Assembly: GCA_024277515.1 (NCBI GenBank)
Contig: JAJRVB010000225.1
Span: forward strand, 1 to 13,259
DNA from: Nitrospirota bacterium
GTDB lineage: Bacteria > Nitrospirota > Thermodesulfovibrionia > UBA6902
Direction: 5' to 3'
DNA length: 13,259 bases
Of the stretch, positions 6,829 to 13,259 are shown one piece after another. Made by a program: the position numbers and the translations under genes. Within the stretch, counting starts at the first letter, position 1, and every line of letters starts with the position of its first letter. The notes under the pieces are model-generated. The model saw nothing but the letters and a program-made list of their open reading frames with translations. It was not told where the DNA came from and ran no database searches.

Positions 6829-6935
6829 AAGGGCTGAAAAAGCTGATAGAGCTGCCGGTCCGGCAGCTAAGGAAAGGGATGTGGCGGGACAGGAGTCAAT
6901 TATACGCGCTCCGGTTCCTGCCGTACCCCTATTGA
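6816..6935 (+). CDS. 39-residue aromatic-tailed peptide ORF, overlapping
   Basis: An overlapping frame from ATG 6816 (or GTG 6825, whose GTGA overlaps the upstream stop) to TGA 6933-6935. It is basic, then ends MWRDRSQLYALRFLPYPY, a C-terminus rich in Trp, Tyr, Phe and Pro such as radical SAM enzymes often crosslink. No good Shine-Dalgarno sequence is present, so expression would need translational coupling or frameshifting from the 34-residue ORF. The frame is open back to 6744 without an earlier normal start. Real status uncertain. Confidence 0.3.
   Translation: MPQVKGLKKLIELPVRQLRKGMWRDRSQLYALRFLPYPY
6850..6868. repeat. perfect 9-bp inverted repeat
   Basis: AGCTGCCGG-T-CCGGCAGCT, a perfect dyad with one central base, lies inside the 39-residue frame between the 34-residue ORF and the radical SAM gene. 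It could be an operator or an mRNA hairpin that limits read-through into the enzyme gene. There is no T-run, so it is not an intrinsic terminator. Confidence 0.5.
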
Positions 6936-6989
6936 TTTTTCTCTGAATTTCAGGGTATCTGTTACCGCATTATTCACAGGATTAATATC

Positions 6990-8033
6990 ATGTCAATTAA
7001 CAGTTCATTTGATTTTTTTATACAGTGGCATCTCACTGAAAAATGTAATCTCTCCTGCACCCATTGTTATCAGACCGGCGGTAAAATGGACGAGATGACA
7101 CTCCCGGAAATCAGGGAGACCATACGCGAGATTGCAGATACCCTCAGTATATGGATGGATACGTACGGGATTAATTTTTCTCCGAGTGTAAACCTCACAG
7201 GGGGGGAACCCTTTCTTCTGAACGACCTGTTCGAGGTAATCGATGAGTTTCGCGTCAGGGGATTTGAGATATATTTACTCACAAACGGTACGCTTATAGA
7301 TAAAGACCGCGCAAACAAATTGTCCGGCCTCAATGTGCAGGGGGTGCAGGTCAGCATTGAAGGCCCGCGTGAAATACATGACTCAATCAGGGGCGGGAAC
7401 AGTTTTTCATCCTCGCTCCAGGGAGTTCGGCACCTGCTCGATGCCGGTCTGGAAGTGACACTGAATGTCACCCTGTCTTCCCTGAATGCGGGATATTTTA
7501 TGGAACTGATCCGGCTGGCTTCAGACCTCGGGGTTCAGAAACTCGGGTTCTCGAGGCTGGTCCCTTCCGGAAGGGGCAAGGCCATGATTAAGGAAATGCT
7601 GCATACATCAGAGGTGAAGAAACTCTATCAGGATATTTTTTCAGCAAATGTGAACGGGCTGAAACTCGTTACAGGAGATCCGGTTGCATCTCAGTTAAGA
7701 GGACACACCAGAGAAGAAGACTGCGGCGACATCCCCCTGGGAGGATGTGCCGCCGGCATCTCGGGGCTTACCATCCTGCCGGACGGCACCCTGCTGCCCT
7801 GCCGGCGGCTGCCAGTTCCAGTAGGCAATATAAAAAGGGACTCCCTGAGGGAAATATGGGCAACATCAGATGTCCTGAATGAACTGAGGGACCGCAGCAG
7901 GTACAAAGGGAAATGCGGGTCATGCAAGAAATGGGCAGAGTGCAGGGGATGCAGGGCCATCGCCTATGCATATTCCGAGGCAAGGGGAAACGGGGACATG
8001 CTCGCGCCGGACCCGCAGTGTTTTATTAATTGA
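6990..8033 (+). CDS. radical SAM / SPASM domain protein, possible peptide maturase
   Basis: A 347-residue enzyme. The radical SAM cluster motif is C19-x3-C23-x2-C26 (TEKCNLSCTHCYQ), with GGEP at 71-74 for SAM binding. The C-terminal SPASM region has C253, C271, C309-x2-C312-x5-C318-x2-C321 and C344, enough for two auxiliary 4Fe-4S clusters; C245 lies just before it. The C-terminal wording (GISGLTILPDGTLLPCRRLP, then GNIKRDSLREIW) is that of the AhbD/PqqE/peptide-maturase group. SPASM enzymes mostly modify peptides, sometimes porphyrin or other substrates. Weak AGGA lies eight bases before the ATG. The tiny ORFs and strong promoter upstream favour peptide modification, but no PqqD-like chaperone, protease or exporter is nearby, so a haem-related or other role stays open. 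Family firm, substrate inferred. Confidence 0.9.
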   Translation: MSINSSFDFFIQWHLTEKCNLSCTHCYQTGGKMDEMTLPEIRETIREIADTLSIWMDTYGINFSPSVNLTGGEPFLLNDLFEVIDEFRVRGFEIYLLTNGTLIDKDRANKLSGLNVQGVQVSIEGPREIHDSIRGGNSFSSSLQGVRHLLDAGLEVTLNVTLSSLNAGYFMELIRLASDLGVQKLGFSRLVPSGRGKAMIKEMLHTSEVKKLYQDIFSANVNGLKLVTGDPVASQLRGHTREEDCGDIPLGGCAAGISGLTILPDGTLLPCRRLPVPVGNIKRDSLREIWATSDVLNELRDRSRYKGKCGSCKKWAECRGCRAIAYAYSEARGNGDMLAPDPQCFIN

Positions 8034-8044
8034 GAACCCCTGCC

Positions 8045-8206
8045 CTATTTCACAGATTTGACATCAACAACTTTATCAACAGGAACAACGATCCAACCGG
8101 TATCGGATTGCAGATGTATGTCACTTTCACCAATCTCAATTAAAATACCCCTGTAGACGGTCTCATATGTTATTACTTCAACTTCACTGCCGATTAATTC
8201 CTGCAT
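8045..8206 (-). CDS. small Sm-like (Hfq/LSm-type fold) protein, hypothetical
   Basis: A 53-residue protein starting MQELIGSEVEVITYETVYRG. The pattern, L-x-G-x-x-V-x-V-x-T, then Y-R-G-x-L, an acidic turn, I-x-L, and finally GWIVVPVDKVVDVKSV, resembles the five-stranded barrel of Sm/LSm proteins. That resemblance is mine by eye; the Hfq RNA-binding residues are not obvious. Its ATG shares its A with the TGA of the YihY gene (TGATG), and GGGAG lies just upstream, so it is translationally coupled to it. A longer upstream frame inside the YihY gene is rejected. It converges with the radical SAM gene, 11 bases apart. Confidence 0.7.
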   Translation of the reverse strand: MQELIGSEVEVITYETVYRGILIEIGESDIHLQSDTGWIVVPVDKVVDVKSVK

Positions 8207-9015
8207 CACGTCTCCCTGCTTAAACTGTTTACAAACTCCCCTCCCAGCAGAAATATACACGAGAGGTAATACATCCAGAGGAGAAAGAGTATGAATGTGG
8301 TCAATGATCCGTAAATGGTACCTATATATGCAACGTGTTTGACCATCCATGTAAAAAGGTGCTTTGCCAGCTCCCATAATACGGTCGTGAGTAATGCCCC
8401 GGCAAAGGCATATTTTGTATGGACCCTTACATGGGGCACGATCTTGTAGACAGTGGTGAATGTCAGGAGCAGTAAAACAAAGGGAGCGACATATCTTAAG
8501 AAAATGCCCGCTTTATACGTTACCTCAATGCCGAATATATTCACCGGATGCCCGGTAAACAGACTCGCAACAGAGCTCACTGTGAAGGAAATCAGCCAGA
8601 AAAAGATGACCAGCGTAACAATAAATATTGTCCAGAAGAGTGAGAGAAGAAAATGTCTCTTCTTCGGGACTTTAAATATAACATCCATTGCGTGTTCCAC
8701 CGAGTAAAAGAGCTGCAATGCAAGAAAACCGTAAATAATGAATGTGATGACACTTATGCCCCTGTAGGTAATAAGATTCGCGATTTCATCAGTAATCCCC
8801 GCGGTAACTGTAGGGAAGAAATTGGTCAGTTTGGAAAGGAGAAACTGATACAGTTCCTGATTGCCTCCCAGCACATATCCAAACATTGCAACCATCAGGA
8901 GGCTTAAAGGGACAAGGGAGACGATGAGAAAGTAGGCGATTGAGGCGGCAAGGTACTGACACTCGTCCCTGAAAAAAGAAGTTACACTGTTTCCTGCAGT
9001 CCTGATAAGGTACAT
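8206..9015 (-). CDS. YihY/BrkB family inner membrane protein
   Basis: A 269-residue protein with six hydrophobic segments, starting MYLIRTAGNSVTSFFRDE. The family pattern is visible: LAASIAYFLIVSLVPL in the first segment, a loop with ITDEI, and the C-terminal YGSLTTFILFLLWMYYLSCI stretch with GGEFV. The family was once misannotated as ribonuclease BN; its real function is not settled, with transport or envelope roles proposed. No Shine-Dalgarno sequence is visible before the ATG at 9015; TATATAAC lies next to it, so a leaderless start is possible. The coupled downstream gene is the Sm-like protein. Confidence 0.92.
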   Translation of the reverse strand: MYLIRTAGNSVTSFFRDECQYLAASIAYFLIVSLVPLSLLMVAMFGYVLGGNQELYQFLLSKLTNFFPTVTAGITDEIANLITYRGISVITFIIYGFLALQLFYSVEHAMDVIFKVPKKRHFLLSLFWTIFIVTLVIFFWLISFTVSSVASLFTGHPVNIFGIEVTYKAGIFLRYVAPFVLLLLTFTTVYKIVPHVRVHTKYAFAGALLTTVLWELAKHLFTWMVKHVAYIGTIYGSLTTFILFLLWMYYLSCIFLLGGEFVNSLSRET

Positions 9016-9077
9016 GTTATATAGTAATCAATCGGATCAAGAGAGTTGTCTCTTTATTTTTACCGGCCTGAGAATTC

Positions 9078-9172
9078 CATTTGCCATTTGCCATTTGCCA
9101 TTTGACATTTGCCATTTGACATTTGACATTTGACATTTGACATTTAGCATTTGGCATTTGACATTTGACATT
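9078..9172. repeat. heptanucleotide tandem repeat
   Basis: Thirteen successive 7-base units of the form CATTTGM, mostly CATTTGA or CATTTGC, with CATTTAG and CATTTGG variants, plus a partial unit. It ends exactly over the stop codon of der and fills most of the der-YihY gap. Seven is not a multiple of three and no frame crosses it. Such arrays arise by slippage and resemble short tandemly repeated (STRR) sequences; whether it acts in mRNA decay or is inert is not known. Confidence 0.9.
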
Positions 9173-10484
9173 ATTTTTGCTTCCTCTGCCTCACAAATAT
9201 CTCGATAGGGACCCCTTCAAAGACAAATTGCTCCCTCAACTGCCTTTCCAGAAATCTTATATATTGTTCCTTTATTCCCGCCTTCCGGTTTGTAAAAATA
9301 ATAAAGCCGGGCGGGTCGGTCTTTACCTGCGTTATGTAATATATCTTCACCCGTCTGCCCCGATACATGGGGGGTTCCTGCATTGACAGCACTTTTCTCA
9401 GAAATGTGTTAAGACTGTGGGTGCTGATCCTCTTTGAACCCTCGGCCATAACTTTATCGATCAATGGAAAGAGCTTTGTCATCCGCTTTTTGTTTAATGC
9501 CGAAATGGTCAGGATCGGGACATGCCTCATAAACCAGAGCTTTTCATATATCTGTTTTTTTGCCTCTTTCACCGACCCTGTGTCCTTCTCAACAGTGTCC
9601 CACTTGTTATAGAGTATCACCGCGCCTTTTTTCGCCTCGATGATGACCCCGGCTATCTTCTGATCGAGTTCGACAATCCCGTCAGAGGCATCCAGCACCA
9701 GAAGGGCCACATTACAGTCCTCAATGTTCCTGAGTGTCTTGAGAAAGGAATATCTCTCGACCGTCCTGGCCATCTTGCCCTTTCTGCGTATACCGGCCGT
9801 ATCAATGAGCGTATAGTTCTTCCGGTAATAGGAGCAGACTGAATCCACTGCATCCCTCGTTGTGCCCGGGATGGGACTGACAATCATTCTCTCTTTGCTG
9901 AGGAGGGCGTTTACAAGGGTTGACTTCCCTACATTCGGTCTTCCAACGATCGCGATCTTCGGATATGCCGATATTTCCTCCTCCCCTTCCGGAAGGAACG
10001 CGGCGATTTTGTCCATCAGATCTTCATACCCGTATCCATTCAGCGCGGAAAGCGGAAGCAGGTCAACACCAAGGGAATAGAAATCACCCAGACATTCACG
10101 TTCCTTTTTTGGCCCGTCAATTTTATTTACTGCATAAAACACCCGTTTCCCGTATCTTCTGAGCTTGTTTATCAGTTCGGTATCAAGGGGAAGCATTCCG
10201 CTTTCGCCATCCATAAGCAGGAGGATAATGTCCGCCTCTTCAACCGCCGCAAATACCTGCTTTGTTACCTCACCAACAAATTGAGCATCCGACTCACGCT
10301 GGAACCCTCCGGTGTCCACCACCAGAAATGATTTGCCCTCCCACTGGGCATCACCATAAATCCTGTCTCTGGTAATACCCGGGAAATCCTCGATAACAGC
10401 GCGCCTTTTTCTCACTATCCTGTTAAAGAGGGTGGACTTGCCTACATTCGGTCTGCCTACAATGGCAATTATCGCTTTTTTCAT
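9171..10484 (-). CDS. der: ribosome biogenesis GTPase Der (EngA)
   Basis: A 437-residue protein with the tandem GTPase layout unique to Der. First G domain: GRPNVGKST (10-18), DTGG (57-60), NKID (120-123). Second G domain: GRPNVGKST (181-189), DTAG (228-231), NKWD (293-296). A C-terminal KH-like domain (~350-435) packs against them. Der binds the 50S subunit and is needed for its late maturation; it is essential in most bacteria. All motifs are intact. The start has only a weak GGACAG site. The gene stands alone on its strand, with tandem repeats right after its stop. Confidence 0.97.
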   Translation of the reverse strand: MKKAIIAIVGRPNVGKSTLFNRIVRKRRAVIEDFPGITRDRIYGDAQWEGKSFLVVDTGGFQRESDAQFVGEVTKQVFAAVEEADIILLLMDGESGMLPLDTELINKLRRYGKRVFYAVNKIDGPKKERECLGDFYSLGVDLLPLSALNGYGYEDLMDKIAAFLPEGEEEISAYPKIAIVGRPNVGKSTLVNALLSKERMIVSPIPGTTRDAVDSVCSYYRKNYTLIDTAGIRRKGKMARTVERYSFLKTLRNIEDCNVALLVLDASDGIVELDQKIAGVIIEAKKGAVILYNKWDTVEKDTGSVKEAKKQIYEKLWFMRHVPILTISALNKKRMTKLFPLIDKVMAEGSKRISTHSLNTFLRKVLSMQEPPMYRGRRVKIYYITQVKTDPPGFIIFTNRKAGIKEQYIRFLERQLREQFVFEGVPIEIFVRQRKQK

Positions 10485-10551
10485 GCTGTCCGTTTATGAA
10501 GAAATGAACTTGAATACCCCTTTTTGTTAACAGAGATGAAAAGTTCTCCTT

Positions 10552-10705
10552 TCAAGTCTCCCCTCTTTGGAAAAGGTCGGTTCGACTCGATTCCGAGGGG
10601 ATTAAGGGGGATTTTATGAATAATTTCTTTGGAAAATCTCCCCTAACCCCTCCCGGATCGGGTCTCATCGATGGGTCGACTCGACTTTGCCAAAGAGGGG
10701 AATAC
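10552..10705. repeat. interspersed imperfect palindromic repeat
   Basis: A ~150-base element with nested inverted repeats. The outer arms are CCCCTCTTTGG (10560-10570) and CCAAAGAGGGG (10690-10700). The inner arms are a GAGGGGATTAAGGGGGATTTT-like stretch (10595-10615, 21 bases) and its near-complement at 10633-10652. GTCGACTCGA-like copies lie in both halves. It looks like a small, dispersed non-coding repeat of the kind found in many copies in genomes; I see no coding frame. It fills most of the 334-base gap between der and the transglycosylase gene, the only gap here over 300 bases; the rest holds the promoter at 10783-10812. Confidence 0.75.
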
Positions 10706-10782
10706 ATATTGGATTATTTATTCTGTTTATTTAAGCATTTAATTATAGCACAGGACTGCCTGCAGGAAGCCGTATGATGAAA

Positions 10783-10812
10783 TTGACCCTGTAATTACAG
10801 CCGTGGTATCAT
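10783..10812 (+). promoter_or_regulatory. possible promoter with palindromic operator
   Basis: TTGACC (10783-10788), an 18-base spacer and TATCAT (10807-10812) form a plausible sigma-70 promoter. A perfect 12-base palindrome, CTGTAATTACAG (10789-10800), fills the spacer and could be a repressor site. The predicted start would fall at or next to the ATG at 10819, so the mRNA would be leaderless. Confidence 0.4.
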
Positions 10813-10818
10813 AAATTA

Positions 10819-11472
10819 ATGAGGAAAATTATTTTTTTCAGCATAGTTATATTATGTTCAGTAATGCTGTGCGTATCTTCTTTCGCAGATATTTACAAAT
10901 ATAAAGACAAAAAAGGCGTTACACACTTCACAAACATCCCAAAGAACGGGTCCTATAAAAAAATTCTGACCGAAAAGAAAACCCCGAGGGAAAAAATGTA
11001 TGACAACATCATAGGGGAAAAGTCTTCCAAGTACAACATTGACCCTGCTATCGTCAGGGCCGTGATAAAGACCGAGTCCGACTGGGACCCGGGTGCCGTA
11101 TCCCATAAGGGGGCGATGGGGTTAATGCAGTTAATGCCCTCAACAGCAAAGGACATGAAAATCATCAATCCCTTTGATCCGGAAGACAACATCGAGGGAG
11201 GCACAAAATATCTCAGACGGATGTTGAAAAGATTTAACGGCAATCTCGATCTTGCGCTTGCCGCATATAATGCAGGGCCTGCCAATGTGGAAAAATACGG
11301 GGGTATTCCAGCGATACGTGAAACAAGCAGGTTCGTAAAAAACATCAGGGAGATTGTGAAGAGCTCTGCCCGGAAGAGAGAGTCCAGGATATACAAAATC
11401 ACATACAGCGACGGAACGGTCCTCTATACGAACAGGCCGGCAGGTCTTACAAACCGGCTTTCAAATTTCTGA
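10819..11472 (+). CDS. lytic transglycosylase (SLT domain) with DUF4124-like ends
   Basis: A 217-residue exported protein. Residues 1-23 form a signal peptide (MRKIIFFSIVILCSVMLCVS, then SFA|D). Residues ~24-45 are a DUF4124-like segment (IYKYKDKKGVTHFTNIP). The SLT catalytic domain spans ~65-180, with the Glu at 86 (IKTESDWDPGA), GAMGLMQLMP (98-107), and ALAAYNAGP (146-154). It cleaves peptidoglycan glycan strands to anhydro-muropeptides in the periplasm. The C-terminus has a second segment like the first: IYKITYSDGTVLYTNRP (191-207). No Shine-Dalgarno sequence is visible. It is followed by nadA on the same strand after 110 bases. Cell-wall role is firm; specific process unknown. Confidence 0.93.
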   Translation: MRKIIFFSIVILCSVMLCVSSFADIYKYKDKKGVTHFTNIPKNGSYKKILTEKKTPREKMYDNIIGEKSSKYNIDPAIVRAVIKTESDWDPGAVSHKGAMGLMQLMPSTAKDMKIINPFDPEDNIEGGTKYLRRMLKRFNGNLDLALAAYNAGPANVEKYGGIPAIRETSRFVKNIREIVKSSARKRESRIYKITYSDGTVLYTNRPAGLTNRLSNF

Positions 11473-11582
11473 CAAATAATCTAAAATAGAATCCCTGACC
11501 GGACAGGCCGGAATTCAAGATTTAACATTAAAGATTTAAAATATTTTATTGGGAAATGTAAATAAATTATTTCAAAGTTATT

Positions 11583-12566
11583 ATGTCAGATACAGACTCA
11601 TTACATGAGAAAATACTCCGGCTGAAAGAAGAGAAAAACGCAATCATTCTCGCCCATAATTACCAGCGTGATGAGGTGCAGGACATTGCAGACCATACCG
11701 GTGATTCTTTAGAGCTTTCACGCATAGCCTCAAATATTGATTGTGACATCATTGTATTCTGCGGGGTAAACTTCATGGCTGAAAGCGCGTCCATCCTGTC
11801 ACCTGAAAAGATGGTCCTTCTGCCTGAAGTCAAGGCCTGTTGCCCCATGGCGGACATGGTAACCGTCAGCGGAGACAGGGGCATCAAAAACTACTTCCCC
11901 GGATATGAATACACAGGCGGATACAGGTATCCGGCAGACTTCACACTGAAAGATATCAAAAAGCTCCACCCCGGGGTCCCGGTAGTAACGTATGTTAATA
12001 CCACCGCCGACGTCAAGGCAGAAAGCGATATATGCTGCACATCCGCAAACGCGGTAAAGATAGTTGAATCGCTTGATACTGACAGGGTCATTTGCATCCC
12101 GGACAAAAATCTCTCTGCATGGATCGCAAAAAATACAGAAAAAGAGATAATAGCCTGGGACGGATTCTGCCATGTACACGACAGAGTCTCGGCAGCCGAT
12201 GCGGACAAGGCCCGGGCTGAACATCCAAACGCGGTTTTACTCGCACATCCTGAATGCAGGATGGAAGTGCTTGAAAAGTCTGACCACGTGACAAGTACAT
12301 CAGGCATGCTGAGATACGCGAAGGAGTCTGATGCAACGGAATTTATTGTGGGCACAGAAACAGGTCTGATGTACGGCCTTAAGAAAGAGAACCCGGACAA
12401 AGTTTTTTATCCACTGAGAAAAGACATGGTCTGTCCGAACATGAAAAAAACGTCCCTCCAGAGTGTTTTGCATGCGCTCGAAAGTGAGACTTACAAAATA
12501 AAGGTCGCGGAAGAGATACGGGTCCCTGCCAAGAGGGCCCTTGACAGGATGCTTGACGTAACATAA
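11583..12566 (+). CDS. nadA: quinolinate synthase NadA
   Basis: A 327-residue enzyme that condenses iminoaspartate with dihydroxyacetone phosphate to quinolinate in NAD synthesis, using one oxygen-sensitive 4Fe-4S cluster. Family motifs include AHNYQRDEVQDIADHTGDS near the start, CGVNFMAES (60-68) and CPMADM (87-92). Expected cluster ligands are present: C87, C196 (GFCHVHD) and C284 (CPNMKKTS). No adjacent nadB or nadC is in the window, so the gene is separated from its pathway partners here. No Shine-Dalgarno sequence is seen before the ATG; the 110-base upstream gap is AT-rich with an AAGATTTAA direct repeat. It converges with fabD. Confidence 0.97.
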   Translation: MSDTDSLHEKILRLKEEKNAIILAHNYQRDEVQDIADHTGDSLELSRIASNIDCDIIVFCGVNFMAESASILSPEKMVLLPEVKACCPMADMVTVSGDRGIKNYFPGYEYTGGYRYPADFTLKDIKKLHPGVPVVTYVNTTADVKAESDICCTSANAVKIVESLDTDRVICIPDKNLSAWIAKNTEKEIIAWDGFCHVHDRVSAADADKARAEHPNAVLLAHPECRMEVLEKSDHVTSTSGMLRYAKESDATEFIVGTETGLMYGLKKENPDKVFYPLRKDMVCPNMKKTSLQSVLHALESETYKIKVAEEIRVPAKRALDRMLDVT

Positions 12567-12586
12567 GGAAAACATCGGATATTGCA

Positions 12587-12616
12587 GTTAAAAAAGCTTA
12601 ACAAGCCGGGCCCGGC
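12587..12616 (-). terminator. possible terminator between nadA and fabD
   Basis: A perfect 12-base palindrome GCCGGGCCCGGC (12605-12616) sits between the converging genes. On the minus strand it is followed 9 bases later by six T. The 12-base dyad has no proper loop unless a 4-bp stem with a 4-base loop forms, so termination is only suggested. Confidence 0.3.
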
Positions 12617-12620
12617 GGGT

Positions 12621-13259
12621 TTATGAGAGAAAGGCTGAGGTCTCTTGAAGGCTCTTTGTATCTTCGACATTCAAAACTTTCAGATCCCTGTCTATCTTCC
12701 TGATAAGCCCTTTGAGCACAGTCTTGGGCCCCACCTCAATGAATGTCTCTATGCCATATGAAATCATCGCCCTGACCGAATCCTCCCAGAGGAGCGGGCT
12801 GCTGAGTTGACGCACAAGCGACTCTTTTATAGAACCTGCATCTTCAAGAAACAGGGCATCCGCATTATTCACAACCGGCATCTGCGGGGGATGGATATCA
12901 ACACTGTCAAGCAGTTCAGACAGCCTGAGTGAAGCAGGCTCCATTAATTTGCAGTGTGAAGGCGCAGACACAGCGAGGGCAATCGCCCTCCGGGCCCCGG
13001 CTTCATCAGCCAGTTTCATGGCTTCTTCAACAGCAGGCGTTTCACCGGCAATGACTACCTGCCCGGGGCAGTTAAAATTGGCAGGCGCAACATACCCTGC
13101 CTGGACAGAATCACATATCCTGATTATTGATTCCCTGTCAAGGCCGAGCACAGCGGCCATCAGCCCCTTGCCCGCAGGCACCGCTTCCTGCATAAAGCTT
13201 CCCCTTTTTTCTGTAAGTTTTACAGCATCGGTAAATGATAAGGCCCCGGACGCGGTAAG
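12621..13259 (-). CDS. fabD: malonyl-CoA:ACP transacylase FabD, N-terminus beyond the window
   Basis: The frame is open to the right window edge, giving the last 212 residues; the first ~100, with the catalytic Ser motif, lie outside. Visible: SGALSFTDAVKL near the edge, RGSFMQEAVPAG (Arg binds the malonyl carboxylate), the catalytic His in SAPSHCKLMEP, VVNNADA, and EVGPKTVLKGLIRKI near the end. FabD loads malonyl onto ACP for fatty-acid elongation. A truncated start at 13193 (MQEAV) should not be used. In many genomes fabD sits beside fabH or fabG, which may lie beyond the edge. Confidence 0.95.
   Translation of the reverse strand, partial: LTASGALSFTDAVKLTEKRGSFMQEAVPAGKGLMAAVLGLDRESIIRICDSVQAGYVAPANFNCPGQVVIAGETPAVEEAMKLADEAGARRAIALAVSAPSHCKLMEPASLRLSELLDSVDIHPPQMPVVNNADALFLEDAGSIKESLVRQLSSPLLWEDSVRAMISYGIETFIEVGPKTVLKGLIRKIDRDLKVLNVEDTKSLQETSAFLS

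Noticed and set aside
3674..6868. CCGGTCCGG dyads at 3674-3686 and 6850-6868 as one shared regulatory motif
   Set aside because: Only the short core is shared, and similar bases occur in the rsmE coding region, so chance is likely.
8207..8377. Longer N-terminus for the Sm-like protein
   Set aside because: The extension lies inside the YihY coding region in another frame; the TGATG start with GGGAG fits better.
9078..9172. CRISPR array
   Set aside because: Units are 7 bases long with no unique spacers; this is a simple tandem repeat.

Overview
The window is chromosomal bacterial DNA of moderate GC content. It has compact housekeeping genes and a few longer intergenic spaces holding tiny ORFs and repeats. 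A B12-type radical SAM enzyme, a two-haem cytochrome c, an OFA-type transporter behind a sigma-54-like promoter, a bactofilin and an Fe-S quinolinate synthase together suggest a Gram-negative anaerobe or microaerophile. Nitrospirota or a deltaproteobacterial relative is my guess. That is inference; no rRNA or phylogenetic marker was checked.

Layout: 62-3110 (+) carries a B12-binding radical SAM protein, a membrane-anchored or secreted two-haem cytochrome c, and the 16S rRNA methyltransferase RsmE, closely spaced and probably co-transcribed. Converging on them (3119-4384, -) are a PilZ protein, a 29-codon Cys-rich mini-ORF and a bactofilin. An OFA-family major facilitator transporter follows (4617-6056, -), with a close match to a sigma-54 promoter upstream. 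From 6284 to 8033 the DNA changes character. It holds a strong hairpin terminator on the minus strand, a 53-aa basic small protein, a strong sigma-70 promoter with an exceptionally complete Shine-Dalgarno sequence driving one or two overlapping tiny ORFs, and then a SPASM-type radical SAM enzyme. This block has the layout of a ribosomally made, post-translationally modified peptide (RiPP) locus and is the best candidate here for something undescribed.

From 8045 to 10484 (-) lie a small Sm-like protein, a YihY/BrkB membrane protein coupled to it by a TGATG junction, a run of heptamer tandem repeats, and the ribosome-assembly GTPase Der. An interspersed imperfect palindromic repeat fills most of the Der-transglycosylase gap. 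A soluble lytic transglycosylase-like protein and quinolinate synthase NadA follow (+), converging on a FabD gene (-) cut by the window edge.

How the genes relate: bactofilin, PilZ and the transglycosylase bear on cell shape, envelope and c-di-GMP signalling. RsmE and Der act on the ribosome. NadA and FabD are central biosynthesis. The two radical SAM enzymes are unrelated subtypes, one B12-binding and one SPASM. Several genes (cytochrome, YihY, transglycosylase, NadA) lack a visible Shine-Dalgarno sequence, while others have very strong ones.
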